A stretch of DNA of 64,000 bases from the NCBI RefSeq assembly GCF_000974765.1, contig NZ_BBWU01000048.1, positions 124,001-188,000 of the forward strand, given 5' to 3'. Shown here in pieces: positions 52,225 to 61,049 of this stretch; the stretch's first letter is position 1, and the number at the start of each line of letters is the position of its first letter. This DNA is from Sphingomonas changbaiensis NBRC 104936 (lineage in GTDB: Bacteria; Pseudomonadota; Alphaproteobacteria; Sphingomonadales; Sphingomonadaceae). The position numbers were made by a program, and so were the translations under genes. The notes beneath the pieces are model-generated. The model ran no database searches, had not been told where the DNA came from, and saw nothing but the letters and a program-made list of their open reading frames with translations.

Positions 52225-53907
52225 ATGGCCAGCAACGCACTCACCCCCACCCAAGGCGAGGTTCTGCCCGCCGCTCCCGCCGCTCCGGCCGCGAGTTTCG
52301 GCGACCTTGGCCGCAATCCGATGGGCGCGCTGCAACGCGTCTGGGCGCAGCCCGCCGTTAAGAAAAGCGCCCCGCTGATCGGCCTTCTGGGCCTGCTCGG
52401 CTCGGCCGCGCTCGCCTGGACCCTGGTCGCGACGCCTCCGCAGAAGATCCTGTTTTCAGGCCTCTCCGATGCGGACAAGGCAGCCGCCTCGGAAGCGCTG
52501 TCGCAGGCCAAGATCGACAGCCATATCGATAGCCAGACCGGCACGCTGACCGTCTCGGCCGACGACTATTACAAGGCGCGGATGCTGCTCGCGTCGCAGA
52601 ACCTGCCCAAGGCGACGCCGGGCGGGTATGCGATTCTCGATCAGCTGCCGATGGGCGTCAGCCGCGCGGTGGAGGGCGAACGCCTCCGCCAAGCGCGCGA
52701 GACGGAGCTCGCCAAGTCGATCGAGGAAATCGAGGGTGTCACCGACGCCCGCGTTCACCTGGCAATGCCGGAAAACACCGTGTTCGTCCGCGACAACGCG
52801 GCGCCGTCTGCCTCGGTCATCGTCCGGCTCGCCGGCAATCACACTCTGGCCGACGCGCAGGTTCGCTCGATCATCAATCTCGTTGCCTCGTCCGTGCCGG
52901 GCATGAAGCCGGACGCGGTCACGATCGTCGACGGCGCCGGGACTCTGTTGACGAAACCCGGCGGCGTCGGTGACGGACTGGGCGCGAGCGACGAGCGCAT
53001 CGATTTCCAGCGCCGGGTCGAGGATAAATATCGCGAGCAGCTGACCCAGCTGCTGACGCCGTTGGTCGGCGCCGGCAATTTCAGCGCCGAGGTCCAGGCG
53101 GACGTCAATCTCGACGAAACCCAGGCGACCCGCGAGGCCTATGGCAAGGAAGGTGCGCTGCGCGCCGAGCAGGGCAATTGGACCGGCAACCAGTCCGGCC
53201 CGATCCCTGCCGAAGGCATTCCCGGCACCCTGTCCAACACGCCGCCGCCTGCCGCGCAGGTGAAGGCCGGACAGGCCGCGGCACCGTCCGGCGCTGCGAC
53301 GCCTGCTCCCGGCGGCAAGGTTCCGGATTCGCTGAAGCAGTCGGACCAGTTCTCGCGGGCCTATGAGCTCGACAAGGAAGTCTCCGTCACTCGCGCTGTA
53401 CCGGGCAGCCTGAAGCGCATCTCGGTCGCGGTCGTGCTGCGCGAGCCGGAGGGCGGCAAGCCGCGCAACCCGCAGGAAATCGCGCAGATCACTGATCTTG
53501 TGCGTGCGGCGGTCGGCTACGACGCTTCGCGTAATGACCAGGTCACGGTGATTTCGCGCAAGTTCGCCGGGGCGAGTGCGGAAGAGGCGAAGGCCCCCTG
53601 GTACGATGCCGGCTGGTTCCCCGTGCTCGCCCGCAACCTGACCGCGCTGGTGATCGCGCTGCTGGTGATCTTCGTCGGCCTGAAGCCGATGCTGAAGATG
53701 TTCGGCAAGAAGCGAGATCAGGGCGGCGCGAACGACCTTGGCGAGTTCGCGATGTCGCGGCCGCCGGTCAGCGTCGAGGCGCTCGAAAATGCACAGGGCT
53801 ATGAAGACAAGGTGAAGCTGGTCCGTGACTTCACGCGCGACAATCCCGCCCGCGCCGCGCTTGCGGTCAAGGACATGATCCGTTCGGACGGGAAGGCCGC
53901 CGCATGA
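52225..53907 (+). CDS. fliF: Flagellar MS-ring protein FliF
   Basis: 560 residues; the inner-membrane ring on which motor and export gate assemble. First membrane span near 48-70 (SAPLIGLLGLLGSAALAWTL), ring-building motifs following (ILFSGLSDADKAAASEALSQ; LPMGVSRAVEGERLRQARET, EIEGVTDARVHLAMPENTVF), a Pro/Ala-rich loop around 345-375, second span near 470-490 (LTALVIALLVIFVGLKPML), and a C-terminal FliG-binding tail (VEALENAQGYEDKVKLVRDF). The stop overlaps the fliG ATG. Confidence 0.97.
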   Translation: MASNALTPTQGEVLPAAPAAPAASFGDLGRNPMGALQRVWAQPAVKKSAPLIGLLGLLGSAALAWTLVATPPQKILFSGLSDADKAAASEALSQAKIDSHIDSQTGTLTVSADDYYKARMLLASQNLPKATPGGYAILDQLPMGVSRAVEGERLRQARETELAKSIEEIEGVTDARVHLAMPENTVFVRDNAAPSASVIVRLAGNHTLADAQVRSIINLVASSVPGMKPDAVTIVDGAGTLLTKPGGVGDGLGASDERIDFQRRVEDKYREQLTQLLTPLVGAGNFSAEVQADVNLDETQATREAYGKEGALRAEQGNWTGNQSGPIPAEGIPGTLSNTPPPAAQVKAGQAAAPSGAATPAPGGKVPDSLKQSDQFSRAYELDKEVSVTRAVPGSLKRISVAVVLREPEGGKPRNPQEIAQITDLVRAAVGYDASRNDQVTVISRKFAGASAEEAKAPWYDAGWFPVLARNLTALVIALLVIFVGLKPMLKMFGKKRDQGGANDLGEFAMSRPPVSVEALENAQGYEDKVKLVRDFTRDNPARAALAVKDMIRSDGKAAA

Positions 53908-54914
53908 TGCAGGAACCCGCCCGGGCGTTCACCGGGGTTGAAAAGGCGGCGGTGCTGATGATGCTGGTCGGCGACGACGAAGCCGCCGCTATCCTGCAGA
54001 ACCTCGATCCGGAAGAAGTGCGGATGCTCGGCAAGGCGATGTTCGCCGTCGCCGATGTCGGCGAGCCGCAGGTCGTTGAGGTCCTGGACGAATTTGTCGT
54101 CAAGGCGAAGGACAAGAACACGATCGGCTTCGATCCGCGCCCGCAGATCGAAACGATGATGACCAAGGCGCTGGGTGCGGACAAGGCGGAGAATGTGCTC
54201 GCCCGCATCACCCCGCGCGAGGAAGCCTGCGCGATCCCGTTGCTCGACTGGCTCGATGCCGGCGAGATCGCGGCGATGGTGAAGGACGAACACCCGCAGA
54301 TCGCCGCGGTGCTGCTGGTCAATCTCGACCCGGCGGTCGCCGCTCAGGTGATCGAGCAGCTGCCGGACGCGATGCAGCCCGACGTTCTGCACCGGATCGC
54401 GACGCTCGGGCCGATTTCGGCGGATGCGCTTGAGATGCTGCGCGACGTGCTGTCGCGCCGCGCGAGCGACGCACAGAATTCGACCGCGGTTCCGCTCGGC
54501 GGAGCCAAGGAGGCCGCCGCGATCATGAACAACGCCCGCAAGGCGACCGAACAGCGGGTGATGCCCAAGGTCGCCAAGATCAGCAAGGAAACGGCGAAGG
54601 CGATCGAGGAGGAGATGTTCGTCTTCGACCACCTGCTCGCGCTCGACGACAAGAGCATGGGCACGCTGCTGCGCGGCGTCGAAGCCGACGTGCTGGTGCT
54701 GGCGCTCAAGGGTGTCGACGAGGCGGCGCGGACCAAGTTCCTCGGCTGCATGTCGAGCCGCGCGGCCGACGGCATCCGCGACGAGATGGAAGCGCGCGGG
54801 CCGGTCAAGCTGTCGGAAGTGCTGGAGGCGCAGAAGACGATCCTCGGCATCGCCCGCCAGATGGCCAAGGACGGCACCATCCGCCTGGCCGGCGGAGACG
54901 ACGACTATGTCTAG
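53904..54914 (+). CDS. fliG: Flagellar motor switch protein FliG
   Basis: 336 residues, standard. Torque-generating part of the C-ring. Seen: FTGVEKAAVLMMLVGDDEAA at the N-terminus (FliF-binding), the middle EHPQIAAVLLVNLDPAVAAQ (EHPQ motif, FliM-binding), and the C-terminal charged helix region MFVFDHLLALDDKSMGTLLR then FLGCMSSRAADGIRDEMEAR, with the charged residues that face the stator. Overlaps fliF by four and fliH by eight bases. Confidence 0.98.
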   Translation: MMQEPARAFTGVEKAAVLMMLVGDDEAAAILQNLDPEEVRMLGKAMFAVADVGEPQVVEVLDEFVVKAKDKNTIGFDPRPQIETMMTKALGADKAENVLARITPREEACAIPLLDWLDAGEIAAMVKDEHPQIAAVLLVNLDPAVAAQVIEQLPDAMQPDVLHRIATLGPISADALEMLRDVLSRRASDAQNSTAVPLGGAKEAAAIMNNARKATEQRVMPKVAKISKETAKAIEEEMFVFDHLLALDDKSMGTLLRGVEADVLVLALKGVDEAARTKFLGCMSSRAADGIRDEMEARGPVKLSEVLEAQKTILGIARQMAKDGTIRLAGGDDDYV

Positions 54915-55623
54915 CCGTTTCGCGGGCGCCGCCGAGGCGCAGTCCGTCGATTTCGGCGCCTTGGGCGCTGCGATGTCGGGGATGCGCGGCGGCTTTGCGG
55001 CCGCCGGCCCGGTGCATTTCTCGCCGGCACCGCAGCCGCAGCATTTCCGTCCGGCCACGCCTGGTGCCAATCCGACGGCGGGCTGGGATCCCTTTGACCC
55101 GATGGGCGAGAAGGAAAAGGCGCCCCAGGCGTCTCCGGATGCTGTCGAGGCGGCGCGAGCGCAGGGCTTTGCCGAGGGCATGGCCGCCGCGGAACGCATG
55201 GCGGCCGAACGGGGCGAGGCCGATGCCCAGGCGCTCGCCCGTATCGCGGCGGGCCTGGAGGCGATGAGCGCTTTCGACCGCGACGCGCTTGCCGGCAGGC
55301 TGCGCCAGACGGTGATGTTCCTGGTGACGCGACTGATCGGGGAAGCCGGCGTTTCCGCCGAGCTGCTTGCGGGCCGTATCGAAGCCGCGGTCGCGCTGCT
55401 CGCCGACAGCGCCGAAGCGGCGGCATTGAAGCTCAATCCCGACGACCTGCCGCTCGTCGAATCGCAACTGCCGCCGACGGTCGTGGCGGCCGCCGATCCG
55501 CAGATCGAGCGCGGCGGCTTCCGTGTCGAAACGCGCACGACCTCGATCGAGGACGGCCCGGGTGCCTGGCTCGCCCAGCTCGCGGCGGCGCTGGACCGCG
55601 CAGCGCTGCCGGATGCGGGCTGA
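54907..55623 (+). CDS. fliH: Flagellar export regulator FliH
   Basis: 238 residues by position and pattern. Regulates the FliI ATPase and links it to the C-ring. The N-terminal half is Pro/Ala-rich and poorly conserved; a helix with AARAQGFAEGMAAAERMAAE (repeated Ala/Gly spacing typical of FliH) follows, then the C-terminal stator-like domain (ALAGRLRQTVMFLVTRLIGE, ALKLNPDDLPLVESQLPPTV, GGFRVETRTTSIEDG). Starts inside the fliG 3' end (8-base overlap). Confidence 0.88.
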   Translation: MSSRFAGAAEAQSVDFGALGAAMSGMRGGFAAAGPVHFSPAPQPQHFRPATPGANPTAGWDPFDPMGEKEKAPQASPDAVEAARAQGFAEGMAAAERMAAERGEADAQALARIAAGLEAMSAFDRDALAGRLRQTVMFLVTRLIGEAGVSAELLAGRIEAAVALLADSAEAAALKLNPDDLPLVESQLPPTVVAAADPQIERGGFRVETRTTSIEDGPGAWLAQLAAALDRAALPDAG

Positions 55624-55626
55624 TCC

Positions 55627-56952
55627 ATGCTGAAGCGCTTCGCCGAAGACTATCTCTCCCGTCTCGCGCTTGATTTCTCGCCGCAGCCTGAAGTCGTTGG
55701 CCGGCTCGCATCGTTCGACGGGCTGCTGATGGAAGCAGTCGGCATCACGGTGCCGGTGGGCACGGTCTGTCGGATCGGATCGGGTCACGGCGCGGTCGAA
55801 GCCGAGGTGATCGGCTTCCGCGCCGGCAAGACCTTGCTGATGAATCTCGGCGGCCCGGCGCCCCTGCTTCCCGATGCTCCGGTGCGGCCGGTCGGCCAGC
55901 CGGGCGAAGCGCAGGTTGGCTCCGCGCTGCTTGGCCGCGTCGTCGATGGCGCCGGCCATCCGATTGACGGGCTCGGGCCCATTCGCGGCGCGAAGAGCTG
56001 GCCACTCGCCGGCAAGCCGCAAAATCCGCTCGACCGCGCGCGCGTGACTCAGCCGCTCGATGTCGGCGTCCGCGCGATCAATGGCCTGCTGACGATCGGT
56101 CAGGGCCAGCGCGTCGGCATCATGGCCGGCTCGGGCGTCGGCAAGTCCGTGCTGCTCGGCATGATCGTGCGCCAGGTGAAGGCGGACGTGGTCGTGGTCG
56201 GGCTGATCGGCGAGCGCAGCCGCGAAGTCACCGACTTCCTTGAAACCAAGGTGGCCGGTGAGGCGCGGAAGCGCGCGGTCATCGTCGCCGTCCCCGCCAA
56301 CCATTCGCCCGTGCTCCGCATCCGCGGCGCGATGCGCGCGACCGCGATTGCCGAGGCATTCCGTGCCGAGGGCAAGCGCGTGCTGCTGATCATGGACAGC
56401 CTGACCCGCGTCGCGCATGCCGGCCGCGAAATCGGGCTGGCGCTTGGCGAACCGGCATCGGCGCGCGGCTATCCGCCGTCCGCGATCGCGATGCTGCCCA
56501 ATCTGATCGAGCGCGCCGGTGCCGATGCGCGTGGCGGCGGTTCGATCACTGCGATCTACACGGTGCTTGCCGACGGTGATGACGGCAGCGATCCGGTCGT
56601 GGACAGCGCACGCTCGATCCTCGACGGCCACATCGTGCTGTCGCGCAGCCTGGCCGAGCGTGCCGTCTATCCTGCGATCGATCTCGGCCCGTCGGTCAGC
56701 CGCGTGATGACCGACATCGCTGCCCCCGAGCATATCGCCGCCGCGCGCGTGCTCCGCCGGCACCTCGCGACATACGAAGAAAATCGCGATCTCATCCTGA
56801 TGGGCGCCTATCGCGGCGGCACCGATGCGCAGATCGACCAGGCGCTCGCCTACCACCCCGCAATCCTCGACTATATCCGGCAGGATGCCGACAGTGCCGT
56901 GTCGCTCGATGACGCGGCCGGCGAGCTGGTCGGGATCTTCGGCGACGGCTGA
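55627..56952 (+). CDS. fliI: Flagellum-specific ATPase FliI
   Basis: 441 residues, typical. ATPase of the flagellar type III export apparatus, related to F1-beta. Walker A is MAGSGVGKSVLLGMI (167-174), then VVVVGLIGERSREVTDFLET, Walker B-like VLLIMDSLTRVAHAGREIGL, and EPASARGYPPSAIAMLPNLI, all family hallmarks. It follows fliH by 3 bp; its TGA overlaps the fliJ ATG by one base. Confidence 0.98.
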   Translation: MLKRFAEDYLSRLALDFSPQPEVVGRLASFDGLLMEAVGITVPVGTVCRIGSGHGAVEAEVIGFRAGKTLLMNLGGPAPLLPDAPVRPVGQPGEAQVGSALLGRVVDGAGHPIDGLGPIRGAKSWPLAGKPQNPLDRARVTQPLDVGVRAINGLLTIGQGQRVGIMAGSGVGKSVLLGMIVRQVKADVVVVGLIGERSREVTDFLETKVAGEARKRAVIVAVPANHSPVLRIRGAMRATAIAEAFRAEGKRVLLIMDSLTRVAHAGREIGLALGEPASARGYPPSAIAMLPNLIERAGADARGGGSITAIYTVLADGDDGSDPVVDSARSILDGHIVLSRSLAERAVYPAIDLGPSVSRVMTDIAAPEHIAAARVLRRHLATYEENRDLILMGAYRGGTDAQIDQALAYHPAILDYIRQDADSAVSLDDAAGELVGIFGDG

Positions 56953-57392
56953 TGGCGAACCATCGGGATGCAAAGCGGCTTGGGCGCATGCTCCGCGTCC
57001 GGTCGCTCCAGCTCGATCTTGCCCGTGCGGAGCAGGCTGCCGCGGCCGAGCGCGCGTCCAGCGCCGCCGCCCTTGCAGCCCGCATCGACTCGCTGCGCCA
57101 GGACGTCGCGCCGCGCGAGGGTCGCGAGCAGGGCCTCAGCCTGTTCGCCGCGGCCCATTATCGCGACCGGCTCGCGCGCAGCCAGGTCGAGGCGCAGCGC
57201 CGCGTTCAGCTTGCTCACGAGCAGCTCGACGACGCGCGCGACGCCGCCAACGCCGCCAAGCGCGATCATGGCGTCGTCGAAAAACTGATCGAGCGCGAAT
57301 TGGAGAGCCAGGCCGCCGCCGTGCGGAAGGCCCTGGAAGATTCCCCGCAGCATGCGCGGGCACTGGCACGGTCCTTGCTGAAGAACGGCTGA
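56952..57392 (+). CDS. fliJ: FliJ-like flagellar export chaperone
   Basis: 146 residues, almost entirely a Lys/Arg/Ala/Glu-rich coiled coil (LQLDLARAEQAAAAERASSA, ALAARIDSLRQDV, RSQVEAQRRVQLAHEQLDDA). Sequence is weakly conserved in FliJ, so the call rests on position between fliI and fliK, length and coiled-coil character. FliJ fits into the FliI ring and works with FlhA in export. Overlaps both neighbours by one base each (TGATG). Confidence 0.82.
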   Translation: MANHRDAKRLGRMLRVRSLQLDLARAEQAAAAERASSAAALAARIDSLRQDVAPREGREQGLSLFAAAHYRDRLARSQVEAQRRVQLAHEQLDDARDAANAAKRDHGVVEKLIERELESQAAAVRKALEDSPQHARALARSLLKNG

Positions 57393-58906
57393 TGCCGTCG
57401 CTCAACATCTCTTCGCCCGGGGTTCCGACCCTGCTCACCGGCGCCTCGCCGATCGCCGTCACTCCGGTCGCGGCCATCGATGGCGTCGCGCCAGGCGCGT
57501 TCGCCAGTGTCATCGCCGGTTTGGGACCGGGCTTCACGCTCGATGCCTCACCCCCGCTGATGGTGCCGGTCGGCACGAATTTGCCGCCCGCCCGGCCGAA
57601 TGTTGCCGGTGGACCCGAACCCGAGCCCCCCGTCGACGTCGAAGCTGTGGAAGCGGTGATGGTCGGCTCTGCCGGCCCGGTCCCGACTGCGCCAGTCCCT
57701 CCGGTCTCATTGCCGCCCGAAGTTGTCGACGAGGCTGCGCCGGACGCTCCCCAGGTCGCCGCGCCCGGCGATGCTGCCGCTCCGGCAGCTCCGGTGGTGG
57801 CGCCCGGCCAATCTGCTCTCGACCCGGACCCGATTCCCTGCGGGCTGCAAATCTGGCGCCCGCATGGGACGTCCCCTTTGCCGCTCGCGAACAAGACTCC
57901 GCTCCCGCGGCCGCCGCTTCCTGTGCAGCTTCCCCCGGAAGAGGTCGCGGACATGCCGGTAATCGACCCCGCCCCGCTGCCGGAGCAGGCGGACAAGCCC
58001 ATACCCTCCGATCCATCGCCGGCTCAGCCCGCGGACGTGCCGGCGCAGGCCCCGCCGTTCGCCTGGGTGCCGCTGCCGCCGCAGCCCGTCGACGAGCCCC
58101 CCGTGCCGAGAGCGATTGCCGACGGCACCGCAGGGCAGGCGCCCGCCGCCGCGGTTTCGCCCAACGCGAAACTCGACCCGCCGCAACCGGATCTGCCGAA
58201 GCCCGGAACCGACGCTTCGCCGGCAACGCCGCAGGCAGGGCCCGTTCAGGTTCAGCGTCCGCAGCCGGCCCAGAGCCCGACTCCGGCCGCGGCACTGCCG
58301 AACAGCTTTGCGGTCCCGCCCGAGGTTGCGCGCGAGATTGCTCAGCTGGTCCGCGCGGCAGTCGGCGAACGGGACGAGCGTGACGGCTCGGCGACGGCCG
58401 ATTCCGCGCCGTTGCCGCCGATCACGGCGCCTGCGCCTCAGATTCTGTCATCCGATCCCGCGCCGCTTCACCCGAGCTTCGTTCCTGCGCATCGGCCGGT
58501 GATCGACACCGGCCGCGCCGAGTGGATGCAGGCAATGATCGACCGGATCGCGGAGATGCCGCAGTCGGAAGGCGGGCGGCGCGACGCGCAGATTCGCCTC
58601 GTCCCCGATGCTCTCGGCCCGGTCGACGTGAAGATCGAGCAGCGCCAGGATCGGCTGCACGTGACGTTGCAGGCCGAAACGCCGCAGGCGCGGCAGTTGC
58701 TGACCGACGCCGCGCCCAAGCTGCATGAACTGGCCGAAGCGCGCGGCATCCGTTTTGCCCAGGCGGGGTTCGGCAGCACCGATTCGCATGATCGCCGCTC
58801 TGCTCCCGAGCATCAGCACCAGCCGTCGGCGCCGCTTCGTCCGCGTCCGGCGCCTCCCGCCGATTCGGAGCCCGAATCCCAATCCGACGGCGACCTGATC
58901 GCCTGA
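57392..58906 (+). CDS. fliK: Flagellar hook-length control protein FliK
   Basis: 504 residues. The N-terminal about 340 residues are a long Pro/Ala/Val-rich unstructured ruler (for example PVPTAPVPPVSLPPEVVDEA and PQPDLPKPGTDASPATPQAG), and the C-terminal part holds the Flg_hook (FliK switch) domain: GGRRDAQIRLVPDALGPVDV, KIEQRQDRLHVTLQAETPQA, RQLLTDAAPKLHELAEARGI. Measures hook length and switches export specificity. The tail is Ser/Pro/Glu-rich. Confidence 0.9.
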   Translation: MPSLNISSPGVPTLLTGASPIAVTPVAAIDGVAPGAFASVIAGLGPGFTLDASPPLMVPVGTNLPPARPNVAGGPEPEPPVDVEAVEAVMVGSAGPVPTAPVPPVSLPPEVVDEAAPDAPQVAAPGDAAAPAAPVVAPGQSALDPDPIPCGLQIWRPHGTSPLPLANKTPLPRPPLPVQLPPEEVADMPVIDPAPLPEQADKPIPSDPSPAQPADVPAQAPPFAWVPLPPQPVDEPPVPRAIADGTAGQAPAAAVSPNAKLDPPQPDLPKPGTDASPATPQAGPVQVQRPQPAQSPTPAAALPNSFAVPPEVAREIAQLVRAAVGERDERDGSATADSAPLPPITAPAPQILSSDPAPLHPSFVPAHRPVIDTGRAEWMQAMIDRIAEMPQSEGGRRDAQIRLVPDALGPVDVKIEQRQDRLHVTLQAETPQARQLLTDAAPKLHELAEARGIRFAQAGFGSTDSHDRRSAPEHQHQPSAPLRPRPAPPADSEPESQSDGDLIA

Positions 58907-58938
58907 TCCATTCTCAGCCACAGAAAGCGTAGACGACC

Positions 58939-59532
58939 ATGGCCACCGCAGCTCCCACTCCCGACCAGGCCGGCCCGAAGAAGAAAAAGGGCAAGAAGGG
59001 CCTCGTCATGATTCTCGCCGCCCTGATTCTGGCCGGAGCCGGCGTCGGCGGCGGCATCTTTATCGCTTCGTCCGGCCTGATCGGCGGCGCCAAGGCCGAG
59101 GTGCCGAAAGGCAAGGATCTGCCGAAGCTTCTTCCGAAAGGCTCCAAGCCCGCCAAGGAGGAAGGCGAGGGCGGAAGCCACGAGGGCGGCAGTGCCTCGG
59201 CCGACGGCCCGAAGTACGAATCGAGCTATTTCCAGATCGAGAAGGATTTCACCTCGAATCTGAAGGACAGCGTTCACCTGATCCAGGTCGGCCTCGCCGT
59301 CTCGACGCCCTATGACGAAAAGGTCATCGATCATCTGAAGGCGCACGAGCTGGCGGTCCGTTCGGCCGTGCTGATGACGCTCGCCGACACCGACGAGGAA
59401 CAGGTCTTCACCAGCGACGGCAAGAAGGATCTGCAGCGCCGCCTGGTGAAGGCAATCAACGATGTTCTGAAGGAAAAGGAAGGTTTTGGCGGCGTCGGTA
59501 ACGTCTACTTTACCAATTTCATTGTTCAGTAG
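58939..59532 (+). CDS. fliL: Flagellar basal body-associated protein FliL
   Basis: 197 residues. A basic N-terminus (PKKKKGKKG) leads to one membrane span (LVMILAALILAGAGVGGGIF), a Lys/Gly/Glu-rich linker (about 55-90) and a periplasmic stomatin-like domain (YFQIEKDFTSNLKDSVHLIQ, VGLAVSTPYDEKVIDHLKAH, VGNVYFTNFIVQ). FliL supports the stator units. The 32-bp gap before it is the longest in the fli operon. fliM follows in 6 bp. Confidence 0.95.
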   Translation: MATAAPTPDQAGPKKKKGKKGLVMILAALILAGAGVGGGIFIASSGLIGGAKAEVPKGKDLPKLLPKGSKPAKEEGEGGSHEGGSASADGPKYESSYFQIEKDFTSNLKDSVHLIQVGLAVSTPYDEKVIDHLKAHELAVRSAVLMTLADTDEEQVFTSDGKKDLQRRLVKAINDVLKEKEGFGGVGNVYFTNFIVQ

Positions 59533-59538
59533 CCAAGC

Positions 59539-60483
59539 ATGGTTAAGGCCGCTTCCACCACACCCGTTCAGGGCACCGCCTCAGGGCGGCCGCCGGCGCA
59601 GCACGCGCCGGTGCTGGGGAGCGCTGCGGCCAATCCGCTCGGCGACCTCCAGGCGCTGGCGCAGGTCAACCAGCACCTCGCGCGATCGCTCAGGGCCTTG
59701 TTTGAACCGCTTCTGCGCCAGGCGGTCAAGGTTTCGGCCGAGCCGATCACGGTCGAACGGTTCGATGCCTATCTGACCGCGCGCGGCACGGCGCTCAGCA
59801 GCGTCACGATGATCGGCATGGCGCCGCTCTCGGGTCAGGCGATGCTGGTGCTGGATGGCGCGCTCACCTTCCGGCTGGTGGATGTCTATTTCGGCGGGCC
59901 GGGCCTCGCGCCCAATCCGTTGCCGGCCGAATTCACGCCGACGGCCGAGGCGATGATCGCGCGGATCGCGACCGGCTTTGCCGAGCGTCTTGCCGGCGCC
60001 TGGAGCGAACTGGCGGAGATCGCGTTCCAACCCGGCCGCACCGAAGCCAATCCGGCGATGCTGTCGCATATCGACGGCGAGGATCGGGTGGTCCGCACCC
60101 GGTTCGTCCTCGCGGTCGGCGACGCGCGCCCGATCCCGATCGACCTTCTGTATCCGGCGGCATCGTTGAAGCCGATCGCCGCGATCCTGTCGTCCAAGGT
60201 CCAGTCCCGCCGCCAGGCAGCCGATCCGACCTGGACCGGCAATCTCGCCCGCGCGGTGATGAACGTGAAGCTCCCGGTCCGCTCGGTTCTCGCCGAGCCG
60301 GTGATCCCGCTTGCGCAGCTGATGAGCCTTCAGCCCGGCGACATCATTCCGATCAGCTTCGGGCCCGAAATCCCGTTGCTGGTTTCCAACAACCGCTTCG
60401 CGCGCGGCGCGGTCGGCGCTGCCAATGGCCGCGCCGCGATCCGCGTGCACCGCATCGAACCGCTCGAGGACGAGGATTCCTGA
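59539..60483 (+). CDS. fliM: Flagellar motor switch protein FliM
   Basis: 314 residues. C-ring protein that binds phospho-CheY. The middle CheC-like domain (QAMLVLDGALTFRLVDVYFG, PLPAEFTPTAEAMIARIATG) and the C-terminal SpoA domain (LMSLQPGDIIPISFGPEIPL with LLVSNNRFARGAVGA) are clear. The N-terminal LPDQLEID-like CheY-binding motif is not evident; the first 30 residues are instead Thr/Pro/Ala-rich, which is unusual and may reflect different signalling. Directly abuts fliN. Confidence 0.93.
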   Translation: MVKAASTTPVQGTASGRPPAQHAPVLGSAAANPLGDLQALAQVNQHLARSLRALFEPLLRQAVKVSAEPITVERFDAYLTARGTALSSVTMIGMAPLSGQAMLVLDGALTFRLVDVYFGGPGLAPNPLPAEFTPTAEAMIARIATGFAERLAGAWSELAEIAFQPGRTEANPAMLSHIDGEDRVVRTRFVLAVGDARPIPIDLLYPAASLKPIAAILSSKVQSRRQAADPTWTGNLARAVMNVKLPVRSVLAEPVIPLAQLMSLQPGDIIPISFGPEIPLLVSNNRFARGAVGAANGRAAIRVHRIEPLEDEDS

Positions 60484-60789
60484 ATGAGTGACATGAGCCA
60501 TACCGGCCTGCCGAAGGATGTTGGCATCGCCGCCAATTTTCGTCTGCTGCAGGACGTCGACGTCCGCCTGTCGGTCGAGGTCGGCGGCACCAATCTGAAG
60601 CTCCGCGAGCTGCTGGCGCTCGGCGAGTCGAGCGTGATCGAGCTCGATCGCTACGCGAACGAACTGCTCGACGTGCTGGTCAACGGCACGCTGATCGGCC
60701 GCGGCGAGGTCGTGACTGTCGGCGACCGCTTCGGCATCCGCATCACCGAGCTTGCCGACCAAACGCCTCCGGGTGCGACGCCGCTGTGA
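60484..60789 (+). CDS. fliN: Flagellar motor switch protein FliN
   Basis: 101 residues; a single SpoA domain forming the base of the C-ring with FliM and helping dock FliH/FliI. Seen: NFRLLQDVDVRLSVEVGGTN, LKLRELLALGESSVIELDRY, ANELLDVLVNGTLIGRGEVV, DRFGIRITEL, the classic FliN core. Starts at the base after the fliM stop; overlaps fliO by four bases. Confidence 0.97.
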   Translation: MSDMSHTGLPKDVGIAANFRLLQDVDVRLSVEVGGTNLKLRELLALGESSVIELDRYANELLDVLVNGTLIGRGEVVTVGDRFGIRITELADQTPPGATPL

Positions 60790-61049
60790 TCGGAACCTAT
60801 CTTCTGAAGCTCGCGCTGCTGCTTCCGCTGGTGTGCGGCCTGCTGGTCGCGTGCCTCTGGGCCTGGCGCAAGCTCGAGCAGAAGCTGCCCGGCAACCAGG
60901 GCACGCGCGCGATCGCGATCAAGGAAAGCATGATGATCTCGCCGGGCCTGCGCCTCGCCGTGATCGAGTTCGAAGGACGCAAGCTGCTCGTCTCGGTCGG
61001 CCGAGGCGGCGTGCAGCTGGTCGACAAGGCGGAAAGCTCGCGTGATTAG
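60786..61049 (+). CDS. fliO: Flagellar export component FliO
   Basis: 87 residues from GTG 60786. A single N-terminal membrane span ([20 protein letters not shown]) and a short cytoplasmic beta domain ([36 protein letters not shown]) as in FliO, which helps FliP complex assembly. Call rests on both this pattern and its position between fliN and fliP. Overlaps fliN (GTGA) and fliP by eight bases. Confidence 0.9.
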   Translation: MIGTYLLKLALLLPLVCGLLVACLWAWRKLEQKLPGNQGTRAIAIKESMMISPGLRLAVIEFEGRKLLVSVGRGGVQLVDKAESSRD

